Positions 8,894-17,016 of a DNA stretch of 64,000 bases are shown here, piece by piece. Numbering within the stretch: the stretch's first letter is position 1; each line of letters begins with the position of its first letter. Source of the DNA: Cellulomonas aerilata (GTDB lineage: Bacteria; Actinomycetota; Actinomycetes; Actinomycetales; Cellulomonadaceae); assembly GCF_007991755.1 (NCBI RefSeq), contig NZ_BJYY01000014.1:146181-210180 (forward strand). The letters run 5' to 3'. The translations under genes were made by a program, and so were the position numbers. Under the pieces are notes generated by a model. That model saw only the letters and a program-made list of their open reading frames with translations. It did not search any database and had not been told where the DNA came from.

Positions 8894-10039
8894 GTGCACG
8901 ACATCGCAGGCCTGGTCGCACTCGCGATCGTGGGCCTGTGGATCGCGTACCTGGTGCCGCACCGGCTGCGGTACCGGCAGCAGCTGCTCGAGTCGCGCAC
9001 GGAGGACCGGTTCTCCGACGCGTTGCGCGTCCTCGTCGTCACGGACCCTCGCGGTCGTGCCGACCGGGGCGCCGACCGGGCGGAGTGCGGCGCGGACCGT
9101 TCCAAGCGGTGCGAGCTGCTCAGCCCGGCGCGGGGTGTCCCCGTGGCCGGGCGACAGGCGTTGACGGACAGAGAGGGCGGGGTCGTGGAGCGACCGTACG
9201 GGACCCAGGACAAGATCAGCGCGGACGCCGCCCGACGCCAGGCCCAGCTGCGCTCGCAGCGTGCCGCGGCACTGGCCCGCCGTGCCGCCGCCGCCCGACG
9301 GCGGGCGCTGCTCACCGTCGCGCTGCTGGTGGTCGCGGCCGGTGCGTGGGTCGTGGTCGGCCTGACGTCGCTCGCCGTCATGGCCGCCGTCGTCCCGACG
9401 GTGCTGCTCGTGGGCGTGCTCGGCCTCGGTCGCCGCGCCGTGCTGCAGGGCCAGGCGGCCGACGCCGCGTGGGAGCAGCAGCAGCGGCGGCTCGCCACCG
9501 TGCAGGCCGTCGGGGGACGCCGCAGCGGCCCGATCACCGGCCGCGCGCTGCACCCGTCCGACAGCCACACTGAGGCCGTGCCGCAGGTGCGGTCCGGGGG
9601 TGTCGTCTCCGCACCCGGTGACCGGCGTGCCGCCGAGATCGTCGCGGCGTCGACCCCGGTGGCCACGGCTGGGACGACCGTGTCGGTCCTCGAGGCGCCT
9701 GGCGCCACGACGTCCGACCGCGCGTCGACGTCGTCCGACGACGACGTGTCGGCGACGACCGTCGAGGCCGAGGCCGAGGCCGAGGCTGGGGCTGCGGAGG
9801 TGGCCGCGGGCGAGGGTGCCGACAAGGACGCCGACGGCTGGTCGCCCGTGCCGGTGCCGCGCCCCACCTACACGACCAAGGCGACGGCGCCGCGCCGCGA
9901 GCCGCTGCCCCTGGTGGTCGAGGAGCCCGCGGCAGCGGTGGACGGTGGCTCTGCCGAGGACGCCGAGGCGCCGGTCAGCACCCCGCCGGCGATCGACCTG
10001 GACGCCGTCCTGGCCCGCCGCCGCGCCGCCGGGGAGTGA
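8894..10039 (+). CDS. conserved actinobacterial membrane protein, unknown function
   Basis: A 381-residue protein. It has an N-terminal membrane helix (residues ~4-18, LVALAIVGLWIAYLVP), a cytoplasmic stretch with arginine-rich charged segments, a pair of membrane helices (~139-175, separated by a short turn), and a long acidic Glu/Ala/Pro-rich C-terminal tail. Proteins of this layout recur between the moeA/GNAT region and a tRNA in Cellulomonas-like genomes, without a known role. The start was moved to GTG 8894, where the first helix begins and a -10 box lies six bases upstream. An earlier GTG at 8855 would lie upstream of the promoter. Confidence 0.75.
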   Translation: MHDIAGLVALAIVGLWIAYLVPHRLRYRQQLLESRTEDRFSDALRVLVVTDPRGRADRGADRAECGADRSKRCELLSPARGVPVAGRQALTDREGGVVERPYGTQDKISADAARRQAQLRSQRAAALARRAAAARRRALLTVALLVVAAGAWVVVGLTSLAVMAAVVPTVLLVGVLGLGRRAVLQGQAADAAWEQQQRRLATVQAVGGRRSGPITGRALHPSDSHTEAVPQVRSGGVVSAPGDRRAAEIVAASTPVATAGTTVSVLEAPGATTSDRASTSSDDDVSATTVEAEAEAEAGAAEVAAGEGADKDADGWSPVPVPRPTYTTKATAPRREPLPLVVEEPAAAVDGGSAEDAEAPVSTPPAIDLDAVLARRRAAGE

Positions 10040-10095
10040 CCGCGGAGGCCGATTTCTCGGATCGGCCCGGCTCGGGCTAGTCTTGAGCCGCTCGA

Positions 10096-10170
<75 letters not shown>

Positions 10171-10177
10171 CCACGAG

Positions 10178-10223
10178 AACCCCGTCTGACCAGCAGAGAT
10201 GCTCCGGTCAGGCGGGGTTTCCT
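10178..10223 (+). terminator. rho-independent-type terminator after tRNA-Ala
   Basis: AACCCCGTCTGACC pairs with GGTCAGGCGGGGTT (14 bp, one wobble) around a 14-nt loop, and the right arm ends in TTT. It lies 9 bp past the tRNA. Confidence 0.85.
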
Positions 10224-10265
10224 CATGTTCACCGTGCCCCGGTGTCGTGACGTGTTCTCCCTGTG

Positions 10266-10510
10266 CGCCCTCACCGTTCAGACGGTCCGATCCGGCCCGG
10301 TCAGCGGTGGTGCCGAGGTGGCGCGGGCCGATGTTCGTCGTCGCGATCGACACCGTGCCCGAGCCAGGTCTGAACGGCCACCGCGTCGCCGCCCGCGCCA
10401 GCCACAGGCACGCCGCGGTGTGCCGCAGCTCGTGGATGCGCCGGCCGCCGCGCCGGCGCTCTGCCTGGTCGTGCAGAGCGTCTTGGAGCGGGGCGACCGG
10501 CAACCCTCCT
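10266..10510 (-). pseudogene. remnant of a tyrosine-recombinase (phage/ICE integrase) C-terminus
   Basis: Reading the minus strand gives IHELRHTAACLWLA, the box-II arginine motif of tyrosine recombinases. After a frame change comes VAVQTWLGHG (the LGH box), and after a return to the first frame TTNIGPRHLGTTADRAG. Intact relatives read roughly TTNIYxHHLG at that last place, so the catalytic tyrosine codon has become glycine and two frameshifts break the frame. No start or N-terminal domain remains. Its 3' end points at the tRNA-Ala 3' end, the usual position of an integrase beside its attachment site. I infer a vestige of a lost integrated element. Confidence 0.75.
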
Positions 10511-10621
10511 GAGGCCGTGGGTGGCAGTCGGTCGCTGAGCTCCTGTGAGCCGGAGGTGCCGAGGGCGGCGGGCCCGCGAGGCGCTCGTCGGCGTCCCCGG
10601 CGGCTGAGCCGGACCGCTCGG

Positions 10622-10633
10622 TACCCTGGGACG
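10622..10633 (+). promoter_or_regulatory. -10 box of a leaderless promoter
   Basis: TACCCT (10622-10627) lies six bases before the ATG at 10634 and no SD is present. Confidence 0.6.
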
Positions 10634-12124
10634 ATGCGGCGGCCACGGCGGCGCGAGCGGGACGCGGGACTCGTCGTCGAGGTCGTCGAGGTCGACGACG
10701 CAGCGGCCCCCGGATCCTCGACCGACCCGGCCACGACGTCCGGCCGGCCGCACCGCCGCCGGGTCCGGCTCGCCGTCGGCGCCGCCCTCGTCGGGGTCGT
10801 CGGGGTGGTCGGCGTGGTCGACCAGTGGCAGGCGCGCAGCCGAGCGGCGGCGCTGCGCGACGTACCTGGGCTCCTCCTGCCGCTCCCTGCGGCGCCGACG
10901 GAGGTGTGGCGGCGGGACGACGCGTCGTCGGTCCTCGGGGTGTCGGCAGGCCGGCTCGTCCTCGGCACGAGCGACGGCCTCGCGGGGGTCGACGCCACGC
11001 ACGGCACCGAGGCGTGGCGGGTGGATGGCGACGGGCTCTGGTGCACCGCCGTGCCGACCGCCGGCCGCGCCGCGTTCGACGGGTCGTCGAGGGCCCTCGA
11101 ATCAGGGCCGCCGGGCGGTGACCTGGCGCTCTGCGTCGGCGTCACCGTCCCGGACGACCTCGGGGCCGGCGACACCTCTGCCGGGTCGGGCCCCGGCTCG
11201 GTCGTGATGACGGTCGACCTGCGGGCGGGGGAGGTGCTGCACCGCCTGGACCTCCCGGGCCGGCTGGTCCACGCGCTCCCGCACGAGGGTGACGCCGTGT
11301 ACGCCACGGAGGTGGGCGGCCTCACCCTCCACGTGGTGCGTTGGGACCCGACCTCGGGCGTCGTGCGCTGGCGGTACGCGAGCCGCGAGGGCTTCGTGTC
11401 GCCGTCGAGCGGGGTGCGCATGGAGTCGGACGGCGGCGTCCTCACGCTCGCGGCGCCGGACAGCATCGCCCTGGACCTGGCGACGGGCCTCGAGGTGCCC
11501 CAGCCGCCCCGGCGGCCGCCGGAGACCAGCATCGAGGAGCGGGAGCTGACCGACGGCACGGTGGTGCGGACGACGTACGACTGGACGGACGCCACCTCGA
11601 GCACCGAGGTCCTGGCCGCTGGTGGCGAGACCCTGTACGCGCTCGACGAGGCGGTGCTGCTGCCCGGGGTCGACGCCGACACCCGGAACGCCGTGCTGCT
11701 GGTCCAGCACGACGAGGGCGGCGTCAGCGCGCTCGACCCGCGCACCGGCGCCGAGGTGTGGGCCCTTCCCGACCTCGACGGCGAGAGCGCCGTCGTCGAG
11801 GTCGGCGGCGTCCTCGTCGTCCTGTCGGCGACCGGCCGCGCGGTCGGTCTGGACGTCGGGGACGGCACCGTGCTGTGGGAGCAGCCGGTGGGCAGCTCCC
11901 TGCCCACCTCGGGGCTCACGGACGGCGACGTCGTGCTGCTGGGGCTGCCCGGTCGGGACGCCGAGGGTCCTGCGGGCACCGACCTGGTGGCGCTCGACGT
12001 GCGGTCCGGAACCGAGCGCTGGCGCACCGCGCTGCCCCCGAGAACCCGTCACGTCACCTCGGTGGGTGGGCGGGTGGTCGCCGCGACGGACGAGGGCCTC
12101 GTCGTGCTCGCAGCGCCGGACTGA
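10634..12124 (+). CDS. membrane-anchored PQQ-type beta-propeller protein
   Basis: A 496-residue protein with an Arg-rich cytoplasmic N-terminus, one membrane helix at about residues 43-60 (LAVGAALVGVVGVVGVVDQW), then an extracytoplasmic domain of repeated PQQ/BamB-like blades. The blade motif Gly-x-Glu-x-Trp recurs (GTEAWRVDG, GAEVWALPDLDG, GTVLWEQPVG, GTERWRTALP). Such proteins are annotated as PQQ-binding-like in actinobacteria, but no cofactor-dependent dehydrogenase residues are evident, so a scaffold or sensor role is as likely. It is a single-gene unit with a leaderless start. The frame is open far upstream, but that stretch is the integrase remnant read in antisense. Confidence 0.8.
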   Translation: MRRPRRRERDAGLVVEVVEVDDAAAPGSSTDPATTSGRPHRRRVRLAVGAALVGVVGVVGVVDQWQARSRAAALRDVPGLLLPLPAAPTEVWRRDDASSVLGVSAGRLVLGTSDGLAGVDATHGTEAWRVDGDGLWCTAVPTAGRAAFDGSSRALESGPPGGDLALCVGVTVPDDLGAGDTSAGSGPGSVVMTVDLRAGEVLHRLDLPGRLVHALPHEGDAVYATEVGGLTLHVVRWDPTSGVVRWRYASREGFVSPSSGVRMESDGGVLTLAAPDSIALDLATGLEVPQPPRRPPETSIEERELTDGTVVRTTYDWTDATSSTEVLAAGGETLYALDEAVLLPGVDADTRNAVLLVQHDEGGVSALDPRTGAEVWALPDLDGESAVVEVGGVLVVLSATGRAVGLDVGDGTVLWEQPVGSSLPTSGLTDGDVVLLGLPGRDAEGPAGTDLVALDVRSGTERWRTALPPRTRHVTSVGGRVVAATDEGLVVLAAPD

Positions 12125-12491
12125 CCCCCCGGCGCCGCGGCGCAGCCGATCACCAGCCTGGTGAGCACCTGACCGGCAGCGTGGCCGCCGGCACGTCGCC
12201 GGCGCACCGGATGACGGTGAGCACGAGCGGAGCCGTATCGCTCGACCCCGGCGACCCCGGCGACGCCGTCAGCCGGCGCCGAGCCCGAGCGCCGTGCGGC
12301 TGCCGGACGCACGGGGTCCGAGTGCCGCTCCACCGCATGCCGACGACCGTCGGTGGGATGTGGATCCATGGGCCGCCCGGGTGAAGCCCGGCCGTTCCCC
12401 TCCGTTCCGGGCGTCGGTGGCCGGGCGGCGTCGGTAGCGTGACGGCACGGGCAACCGTCCCCCCGCATCACGACCCCCTGAAGGACGTACC
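12125..12491. other. intergenic region with promoter-like -10 for the hexosaminidase gene
   Basis: No gene is supported in these 367 bases. TAGCGT at 12435-12440 is a plausible -10 box 52 bp before the hexosaminidase start, with no good -35. GGGTGAA at 12379-12385 matches the half-site seen repeatedly in the exopolysaccharide island. A short direct repeat of CGACCCCGG lies near 12242-12260. Confidence 0.4.
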
Positions 12492-13961
12492 GTGACCGAC
12501 CTTCCGCTCGTGCCCGTGCCGCTCACCGTGGAGCGCACCGGCCGTGCCCCGTTCGTCCTGGGCCCCTGGACGATGTTCGCCACCGGCGACAGCTCCGAGG
12601 AGATCAGCGCCGGCGTGCTCGCCGCGGAGCTGCTCGGGCCCGTCGTCGACTTCCCGATCGGCCTGTCCACCGAGGACCTGCGCCTGCCGGGGACCATCGC
12701 GATCGAGATCGACGCCGCCGCCGGCCCCGCGGACGCCGACCCCGCCGAGCGGTACACCGTCACCGTCGACACTGACCGCATCGAGGTCCGCGCGCCGCGA
12801 CCCGCCGGGCTGATGCGCGGCGTCGCCACGCTCCAGCAGCTCGTGACCCCGCAGCCGGACGGGAGCGTCGAGGTGCCTGCGCTGGAGGTGCACGACGCCC
12901 CGCGCTTCCCGTGGCGCGGCCTGAGCCTGGACGTCGCCCGGCACTTCTTCACCGTCGGGCAGGTGTGCGCGGTGCTGTGCGTGATGTCCCAGCTCAAGCT
13001 GAACGTCCTGCACCTGCACCTGACCGACGACCAGGGCTGGCGCATCGACCTGCCGTCGCGGCCGGGTCTCGCGGGGCGGTCCTCCGGGAGCGAGGTCGGT
13101 GGCGGACGCGGCGGCTGCTACTCGGCGCAGGACTACGCCGCGATCGTCGCCCACGCGGCGGCGCGGAGCATCACCGTCGTCCCCGAGATCGACGTCCCCG
13201 GGCACGTCAACGCCGCGCTGCACGCGCTGCCCGAGCTCACGCCGGACGGCGTCGCGCCGCCCGTCTACACCGGGACCGACGTCGGCTTCAGCCGCCTCCA
13301 CCGCGACGTCCCGGCGACCGTGCCGTTCCTCCGGGACGTCTTCGGCGACCTCGCGGCGATGACGCCGGGGCCGTACCTGCACATCGGCGGCGACGAGGTC
13401 CTGGAGATGGGGTCGGACGAGTACGCGTGGTTCGTGCGCTCCGCGCAGGACGCCGTCCGGCAGGCCGGCAAGGTCACCGTCGGCTGGCAGGAGATCGCGC
13501 ACGGCGAGGTCGACGCCGGGACGGTCGTGCAGTACTGGGACCCGCGCGAGGACCCGGCGCCGTTCGTCGCGGCCGCCAGCCGCGGGGCGCGCCTGCTGCT
13601 CTCGCCGGCGTCGCGCGTCTACCTCGACATGAAGTACGACGCCGCCACCCGCCTCGGCCTGCACTGGGCGGGGCACGTCGAGCTGCGGGACGCCTACGAC
13701 TGGGAGCCGGACGACGTCATCCCCGGCGTGGCGCCCGGCTCGATCCTGGGCGTCGAGGCGGCGGTGTGGACCGAGACGATCGAGACCACCGAGGACCTGT
13801 TCACGATGCTGCTGCCGCGGCTCGCCGCCGTCGCCGAGGTCGCCTGGTCCGCCGCCGACCGCCGCGGCTGGGACGGCTTCCGGGGGCGCGTCGCGCACCT
13901 CGCCGACGGCTGGGACCGCGACGGGTTCGCCTGGTACGCCAGCCCGCAGGTGCACTGGTAG
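12492..13961 (+). CDS. beta-N-acetylhexosaminidase, glycoside hydrolase family 20
   Basis: Exo-acting hydrolase that removes terminal GlcNAc or GalNAc from chito-oligosaccharides or glycans using substrate-assisted catalysis. The 489 residues comprise an N-terminal GH20b-like alpha/beta domain (1-~135) and the TIM barrel (~140-489). The barrel carries LNVLHLHLTDDQGWRID and the catalytic pair in HIGGDEVL (Asp301-Glu302). There is no signal peptide, so it is predicted cytoplasmic, which fits use on imported chitobiose. The GTG start has AAGGA seven bases upstream. It converges on the mannosyltransferase gene with a 41-bp gap. Confidence 0.95.
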   Translation: MTDLPLVPVPLTVERTGRAPFVLGPWTMFATGDSSEEISAGVLAAELLGPVVDFPIGLSTEDLRLPGTIAIEIDAAAGPADADPAERYTVTVDTDRIEVRAPRPAGLMRGVATLQQLVTPQPDGSVEVPALEVHDAPRFPWRGLSLDVARHFFTVGQVCAVLCVMSQLKLNVLHLHLTDDQGWRIDLPSRPGLAGRSSGSEVGGGRGGCYSAQDYAAIVAHAAARSITVVPEIDVPGHVNAALHALPELTPDGVAPPVYTGTDVGFSRLHRDVPATVPFLRDVFGDLAAMTPGPYLHIGGDEVLEMGSDEYAWFVRSAQDAVRQAGKVTVGWQEIAHGEVDAGTVVQYWDPREDPAPFVAAASRGARLLLSPASRVYLDMKYDAATRLGLHWAGHVELRDAYDWEPDDVIPGVAPGSILGVEAAVWTETIETTEDLFTMLLPRLAAVAEVAWSAADRRGWDGFRGRVAHLADGWDRDGFAWYASPQVHW

Positions 13962-14002
13962 CAGCCAGAGCGGGGCCGCGAGCCGGACCGGAGGAGCGGC
14001 GC

Positions 14003-15991
14003 TCAGATCCAGCCCGGCATCCATATGTGCAGCTGCCAGAACCGGTGCGGCACCACCTGCGCCGTCCACACCGGGTAGAAGAACGCGCTGACCGCGACGA
14101 CGAGGAGGACGAACGCGACCGTCACGGTGATCGCCAGCCGCCGGTGCCGGGTCGACCGCCGCAGCCGGTCGAGCCCCCACACGACGACGAGCACGACCCA
14201 GGGCGTGAACGCGATCGAGTAGAAGGCGAAGATCGTGCGGTGGGCGTAGGCGAGCCACGGCACCCACCCGGCGAGGAAGCCGGACAGCACCGCCGCGGCC
14301 CGCCAGTCCCGGTGCCGCACCAGCCACCACACCGCCACGAGCACGGCCAGGGACGCAGCCCACCACAGCACCGGGTTGCCCAGCGCGGTGATCGCGGCCG
14401 CGCACCGGTCGGACCCGCACGCCGCGCCGGCCGGGACCGGGGTCTCGAAGAAGAACGCCGTCGGGCGCCACTGGATCGGCCAGCCCAGCGGGTTCGCCGC
14501 GTAGGGGTGCGGCGAGGTCAGGGTCGTGTGGAACTGCCACATCGACTGGTGGTAGTGCCAGAAGGACCGCAGGGCCTCCGGCAGCCAGGTCACGCCCTCG
14601 CCCGGGTGCGTGGCCGCCCACTGCCGCTCGTACGCACCGGGGGTGCGGAACCAGCTGAACCAGGTCGCCACATAGGTGGCCAGCGCGACCGGGACCAGCG
14701 AGACGAACGCCGCGGCGCCGTCGCGCACCAGCCCTCCCACCGCCCACCTCGGCAGACCGGCCGCGCGCCGCGCCGCCAGGTCCCAGGCGACCGTCACCAG
14801 CCCGAAGACGGCGAGGAAGTACAGACCGGACCACTTGGTGCCGATCGCCAGCCCGAGCAGCAGACCCGCGGCCAGCCGCCACGGCCGCAGCCCCAGACCC
14901 GGACCGGTTCCTGTCAATGGCAGGCCGCGCTCGCGCGCCTCGTCCACCCGCCGGGCCAGCCGCCGTCGGGCGCTGTCGCGGTCCACGAGGAGCGCGCCGA
15001 ACGCCGCCAGCGCGAAGAGCATGAGAAAGCCGTCCAGCAGCGCCGTCCGTGAGTGGACGATCGCCATCCCGTCCACGGCGAGGAGCCCGCCGGCGAGCGT
15101 GCCCATCGCGGTCGAGGCGAACAGGCGCCGGGCGATCCGGGCGAGCAGGAGCACGCTGAGCGTCCCGGCGACCGCGGCGGCCAGGCGCCAGCCGACCGGT
15201 GTCGGTCCGGCGAGCTGCATGCCCAGCGCGATCAGCCACTTGCCGACCTGCGGGTGCACCGAGTAGTCGGCCGTCGGCAGGAACGTGTCCACCTGCCCGG
15301 CCTCGAACGCCGGGTTCGGATCGTCCGGCCAGCGCGCCTCGAAGCCCACCTGCAGCAGCGTCCAGGCGTGCTTGACGTAGTGGGTCTCGTCGAACACGAG
15401 GGTCGGCGGGCGGCCGAGGTGGACGAAGCGCAGCACGGCGGCGAGCGCGGTGACGAGCAGCGGGCCGAGCCAGCCCCACAGGCGGTCGCGGGGGGTGGCG
15501 TCCAGCCGGAGGGTCGCGGTGCCGAGCAGGCGGGCGAGGGTGCCGGGACCGTTGCTGCGACCCTGGGGGTCGACGGTCTGCGCGAGGTCCGGGGGGCGGA
15601 CGGCGTCGCGGGTCCCGACGGCGTCGTACGTGCCGATGAGCTCGTGCGTGGCGACGGGGTCGGGGGTGTCGACGGCGTCGCGGATTCTGTCGGTGGCGCG
15701 GGTCCGGACGGCGTCGTGCGTTCCCTTCGGGTCGCGGGTCCGGACGGGGTCGCGGGTCCGGACGGGGTCGCGGGTCGGGACGGGGTCGCGCGTCCCGACG
15801 TCGTCGCGCGTCCCGAGGTCGTCGTGGACCAGGACGTCGTCGTGGTCGCCCGAGCCCGGAGCGTCGTCCCCCAGGTCGGGCGGCGTCGGGGACGTCGGAG
15901 GGCGGACGGAGGAGGCGACGTCGTCCACCGCATGCCACCGCGGCAGGCCCCGCGCGGGCGGCTCGCCGGCAGCCTGCGGGGCGGTCGTCAC
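14003..15991 (-). CDS. dolichyl-phosphate-mannose-protein mannosyltransferase (PMT, GT39)
   Basis: Membrane enzyme that transfers mannose from polyprenyl-phosphate-mannose to Ser/Thr of secreted proteins in actinobacteria. The 662-residue product has a ~165-residue hydrophilic N-terminus and about ten or more membrane helices. The catalytic Asp-Glu pair lies in the first outer loop (LVFDETHYVK, Asp201-Glu202), and the C-terminus is WQLHIWMPGWI. The N-terminal tail is odd: 15 head-to-tail hexapeptides of the type TRDPVR at residues 55-144. The GTG start was chosen because TACGAT lies six bases upstream (leaderless), and upstream in-frame codons would fall before the transcription start. Divergent from rsmI, the usual actinobacterial arrangement. 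Confidence 0.93.
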   Translation of the reverse strand: MTTAPQAAGEPPARGLPRWHAVDDVASSVRPPTSPTPPDLGDDAPGSGDHDDVLVHDDLGTRDDVGTRDPVPTRDPVRTRDPVRTRDPKGTHDAVRTRATDRIRDAVDTPDPVATHELIGTYDAVGTRDAVRPPDLAQTVDPQGRSNGPGTLARLLGTATLRLDATPRDRLWGWLGPLLVTALAAVLRFVHLGRPPTLVFDETHYVKHAWTLLQVGFEARWPDDPNPAFEAGQVDTFLPTADYSVHPQVGKWLIALGMQLAGPTPVGWRLAAAVAGTLSVLLLARIARRLFASTAMGTLAGGLLAVDGMAIVHSRTALLDGFLMLFALAAFGALLVDRDSARRRLARRVDEARERGLPLTGTGPGLGLRPWRLAAGLLLGLAIGTKWSGLYFLAVFGLVTVAWDLAARRAAGLPRWAVGGLVRDGAAAFVSLVPVALATYVATWFSWFRTPGAYERQWAATHPGEGVTWLPEALRSFWHYHQSMWQFHTTLTSPHPYAANPLGWPIQWRPTAFFFETPVPAGAACGSDRCAAAITALGNPVLWWAASLAVLVAVWWLVRHRDWRAAAVLSGFLAGWVPWLAYAHRTIFAFYSIAFTPWVVLVVVWGLDRLRRSTRHRRLAITVTVAFVLLVVAVSAFFYPVWTAQVVPHRFWQLHIWMPGWI
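15560..15829 (-). repeat. 15-copy 18-bp coding tandem repeat (hexapeptide TRDxVx)
   Basis: It encodes consecutive hexapeptides such as TRDDVG, TRDPVP, TRDPVR (twice), TRDPKG, THDAVR, IRDAVD and TRDAVR in the N-terminal tail of the mannosyltransferase. The middle copies are nearly identical at DNA level and the outer ones are diverged, as expected of slippage-driven expansion. Confidence 0.85.
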
Positions 15992-16031
15992 GCGGTCATC
16001 GTAGGTGGCGGGTGCATGGCAGGCTCGAACC
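15992..16031. promoter_or_regulatory. divergent promoters of PMT gene and rsmI
   Basis: Only 40 bp separate the two starts. On the minus strand TACGAT (complement of 15998-16003) lies six bases before the PMT GTG. On the plus strand CAGGCT (16020-16025) lies six bases before the rsmI ATG, a weaker box. Both mRNAs look leaderless. Confidence 0.5.
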
Positions 16032-16880
16032 ATGACCGCAGGCCGCCTCGTCCTCGCCGCGACCCCGATCGGGGACGTGGAGGACGCGTCACCCCGCCTG
16101 CGCCGGCTGCTGACGGAGGCCGACGTCGTCGCCGCGGAGGACACCCGGCGCCTGCGCGCGCTCGCGGCCCGGATGGGCGTCGTCGTCGGCGGGCGGGTGG
16201 TGAGCTATCACGAGCACAACGAGTCCGAGCGGGCGGGGGAGCTGCTGGACGTGGTCCGCGACGGCGGCACCGTGCTCGTGGTGACCGACGCCGGGATGCC
16301 GGTCGTGTCCGACCCCGGCTTCCGGGTGGTGGCCGCCGCGGTCGACGCCGGCCTGCCGGTCACCGCCGCTCCCGGCCCGAGCGCCGTGCTGACCGCGCTG
16401 GCGCTGTCCGGCCTGCCGACGGACCGGTTCTGCTTCGAGGGGTTCCCGCCGCGCAAGGGCGGGGAGCGCGGGCGGGCCTTCGCCGAGCTGGCGGCCGAGC
16501 GGCGGACCATGGTGTTCTTCGAGTCCCCGCACCGGCTGGCGGACACCCTGACGGACATGGTGACCGCCTTCGGCGCCGATCGCGCCGCCGCGGTGTGCCG
16601 GGAGCTGACCAAGACGTACGAGGAGGTCGTCCGGCGCCCGCTCGGGGAGCTGGCCGAGTGGGCGGCGAGCACGGACATCCGCGGGGAGATCTGCGTCGTG
16701 GTGTCCGGGGCGTCCGTGCCCGCCGCGACGCCGGTCGCGGACCTGCTGGCCGAGGTCATGGCGCGGGTGGACGGCGGCGAGCGCCTGAAGGACGCCGTCG
16801 CGGAGGTCGCCGCGGCGGGGGGAGCGGCGAAGCGGGAGCTGTACGCGGCGGCGATCGCGCGGCGGGCCGAGGGGCGATAG
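16032..16880 (+). CDS. rsmI: 16S rRNA (cytidine1402-2'-O)-methyltransferase RsmI
   Basis: SAM-dependent tetrapyrrole-methylase-fold enzyme that 2'-O-methylates C1402 of 16S rRNA at the decoding centre. The 282 residues carry the family signatures LVLAATPIGDVEDASPR, AEDTRRLRALAARMG, VVTDAGMPVVSDPG and LPTDRFCFEGFPPRK, plus the C-terminal KRELYAAAIA. The ATG at 16032 gives the family N-terminus. An earlier in-frame ATG at 16005 would lie close to or above the transcription start. Confidence 0.95.
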   Translation: MTAGRLVLAATPIGDVEDASPRLRRLLTEADVVAAEDTRRLRALAARMGVVVGGRVVSYHEHNESERAGELLDVVRDGGTVLVVTDAGMPVVSDPGFRVVAAAVDAGLPVTAAPGPSAVLTALALSGLPTDRFCFEGFPPRKGGERGRAFAELAAERRTMVFFESPHRLADTLTDMVTAFGADRAAAVCRELTKTYEEVVRRPLGELAEWAASTDIRGEICVVVSGASVPAATPVADLLAEVMARVDGGERLKDAVAEVAAAGGAAKRELYAAAIARRAEGR

Positions 16881-16975
16881 CTCGCCGCAGGCGCCGTCCG
16901 GTCAGGGGTGACGTTGGCGGGCCACGGGTCTTCCACATATCTCGACCGGGCCCGCGGCGTGTCGGCGGCAGCGGA

Positions 16976-16997
16976 TAGGCTTCGAACACCAGTTCGA
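16976..16997 (+). promoter_or_regulatory. -10 box overlapped by a perfect LexA (SOS) box
   Basis: TAGGCT (16976-16981) is a good -10. Directly after it lies TCGAAC-ACCA-GTTCGA (16982-16997), an exact match to the actinobacterial/Gram-positive SOS box TCGAAC-N4-GTTCGA. LexA bound here would cover the transcription start, so the downstream DUF222/HNH gene should be repressed until DNA damage. Confidence 0.85.
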
Positions 16998-17016
16998 GTC
17001 GAGCGAGGTGACCGGG

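Noticed and set aside
12125..12470. Minus-strand ORF in the gap before the hexosaminidase gene
   Set aside because: No SD, no recognisable domain and composition typical of shadow frames.
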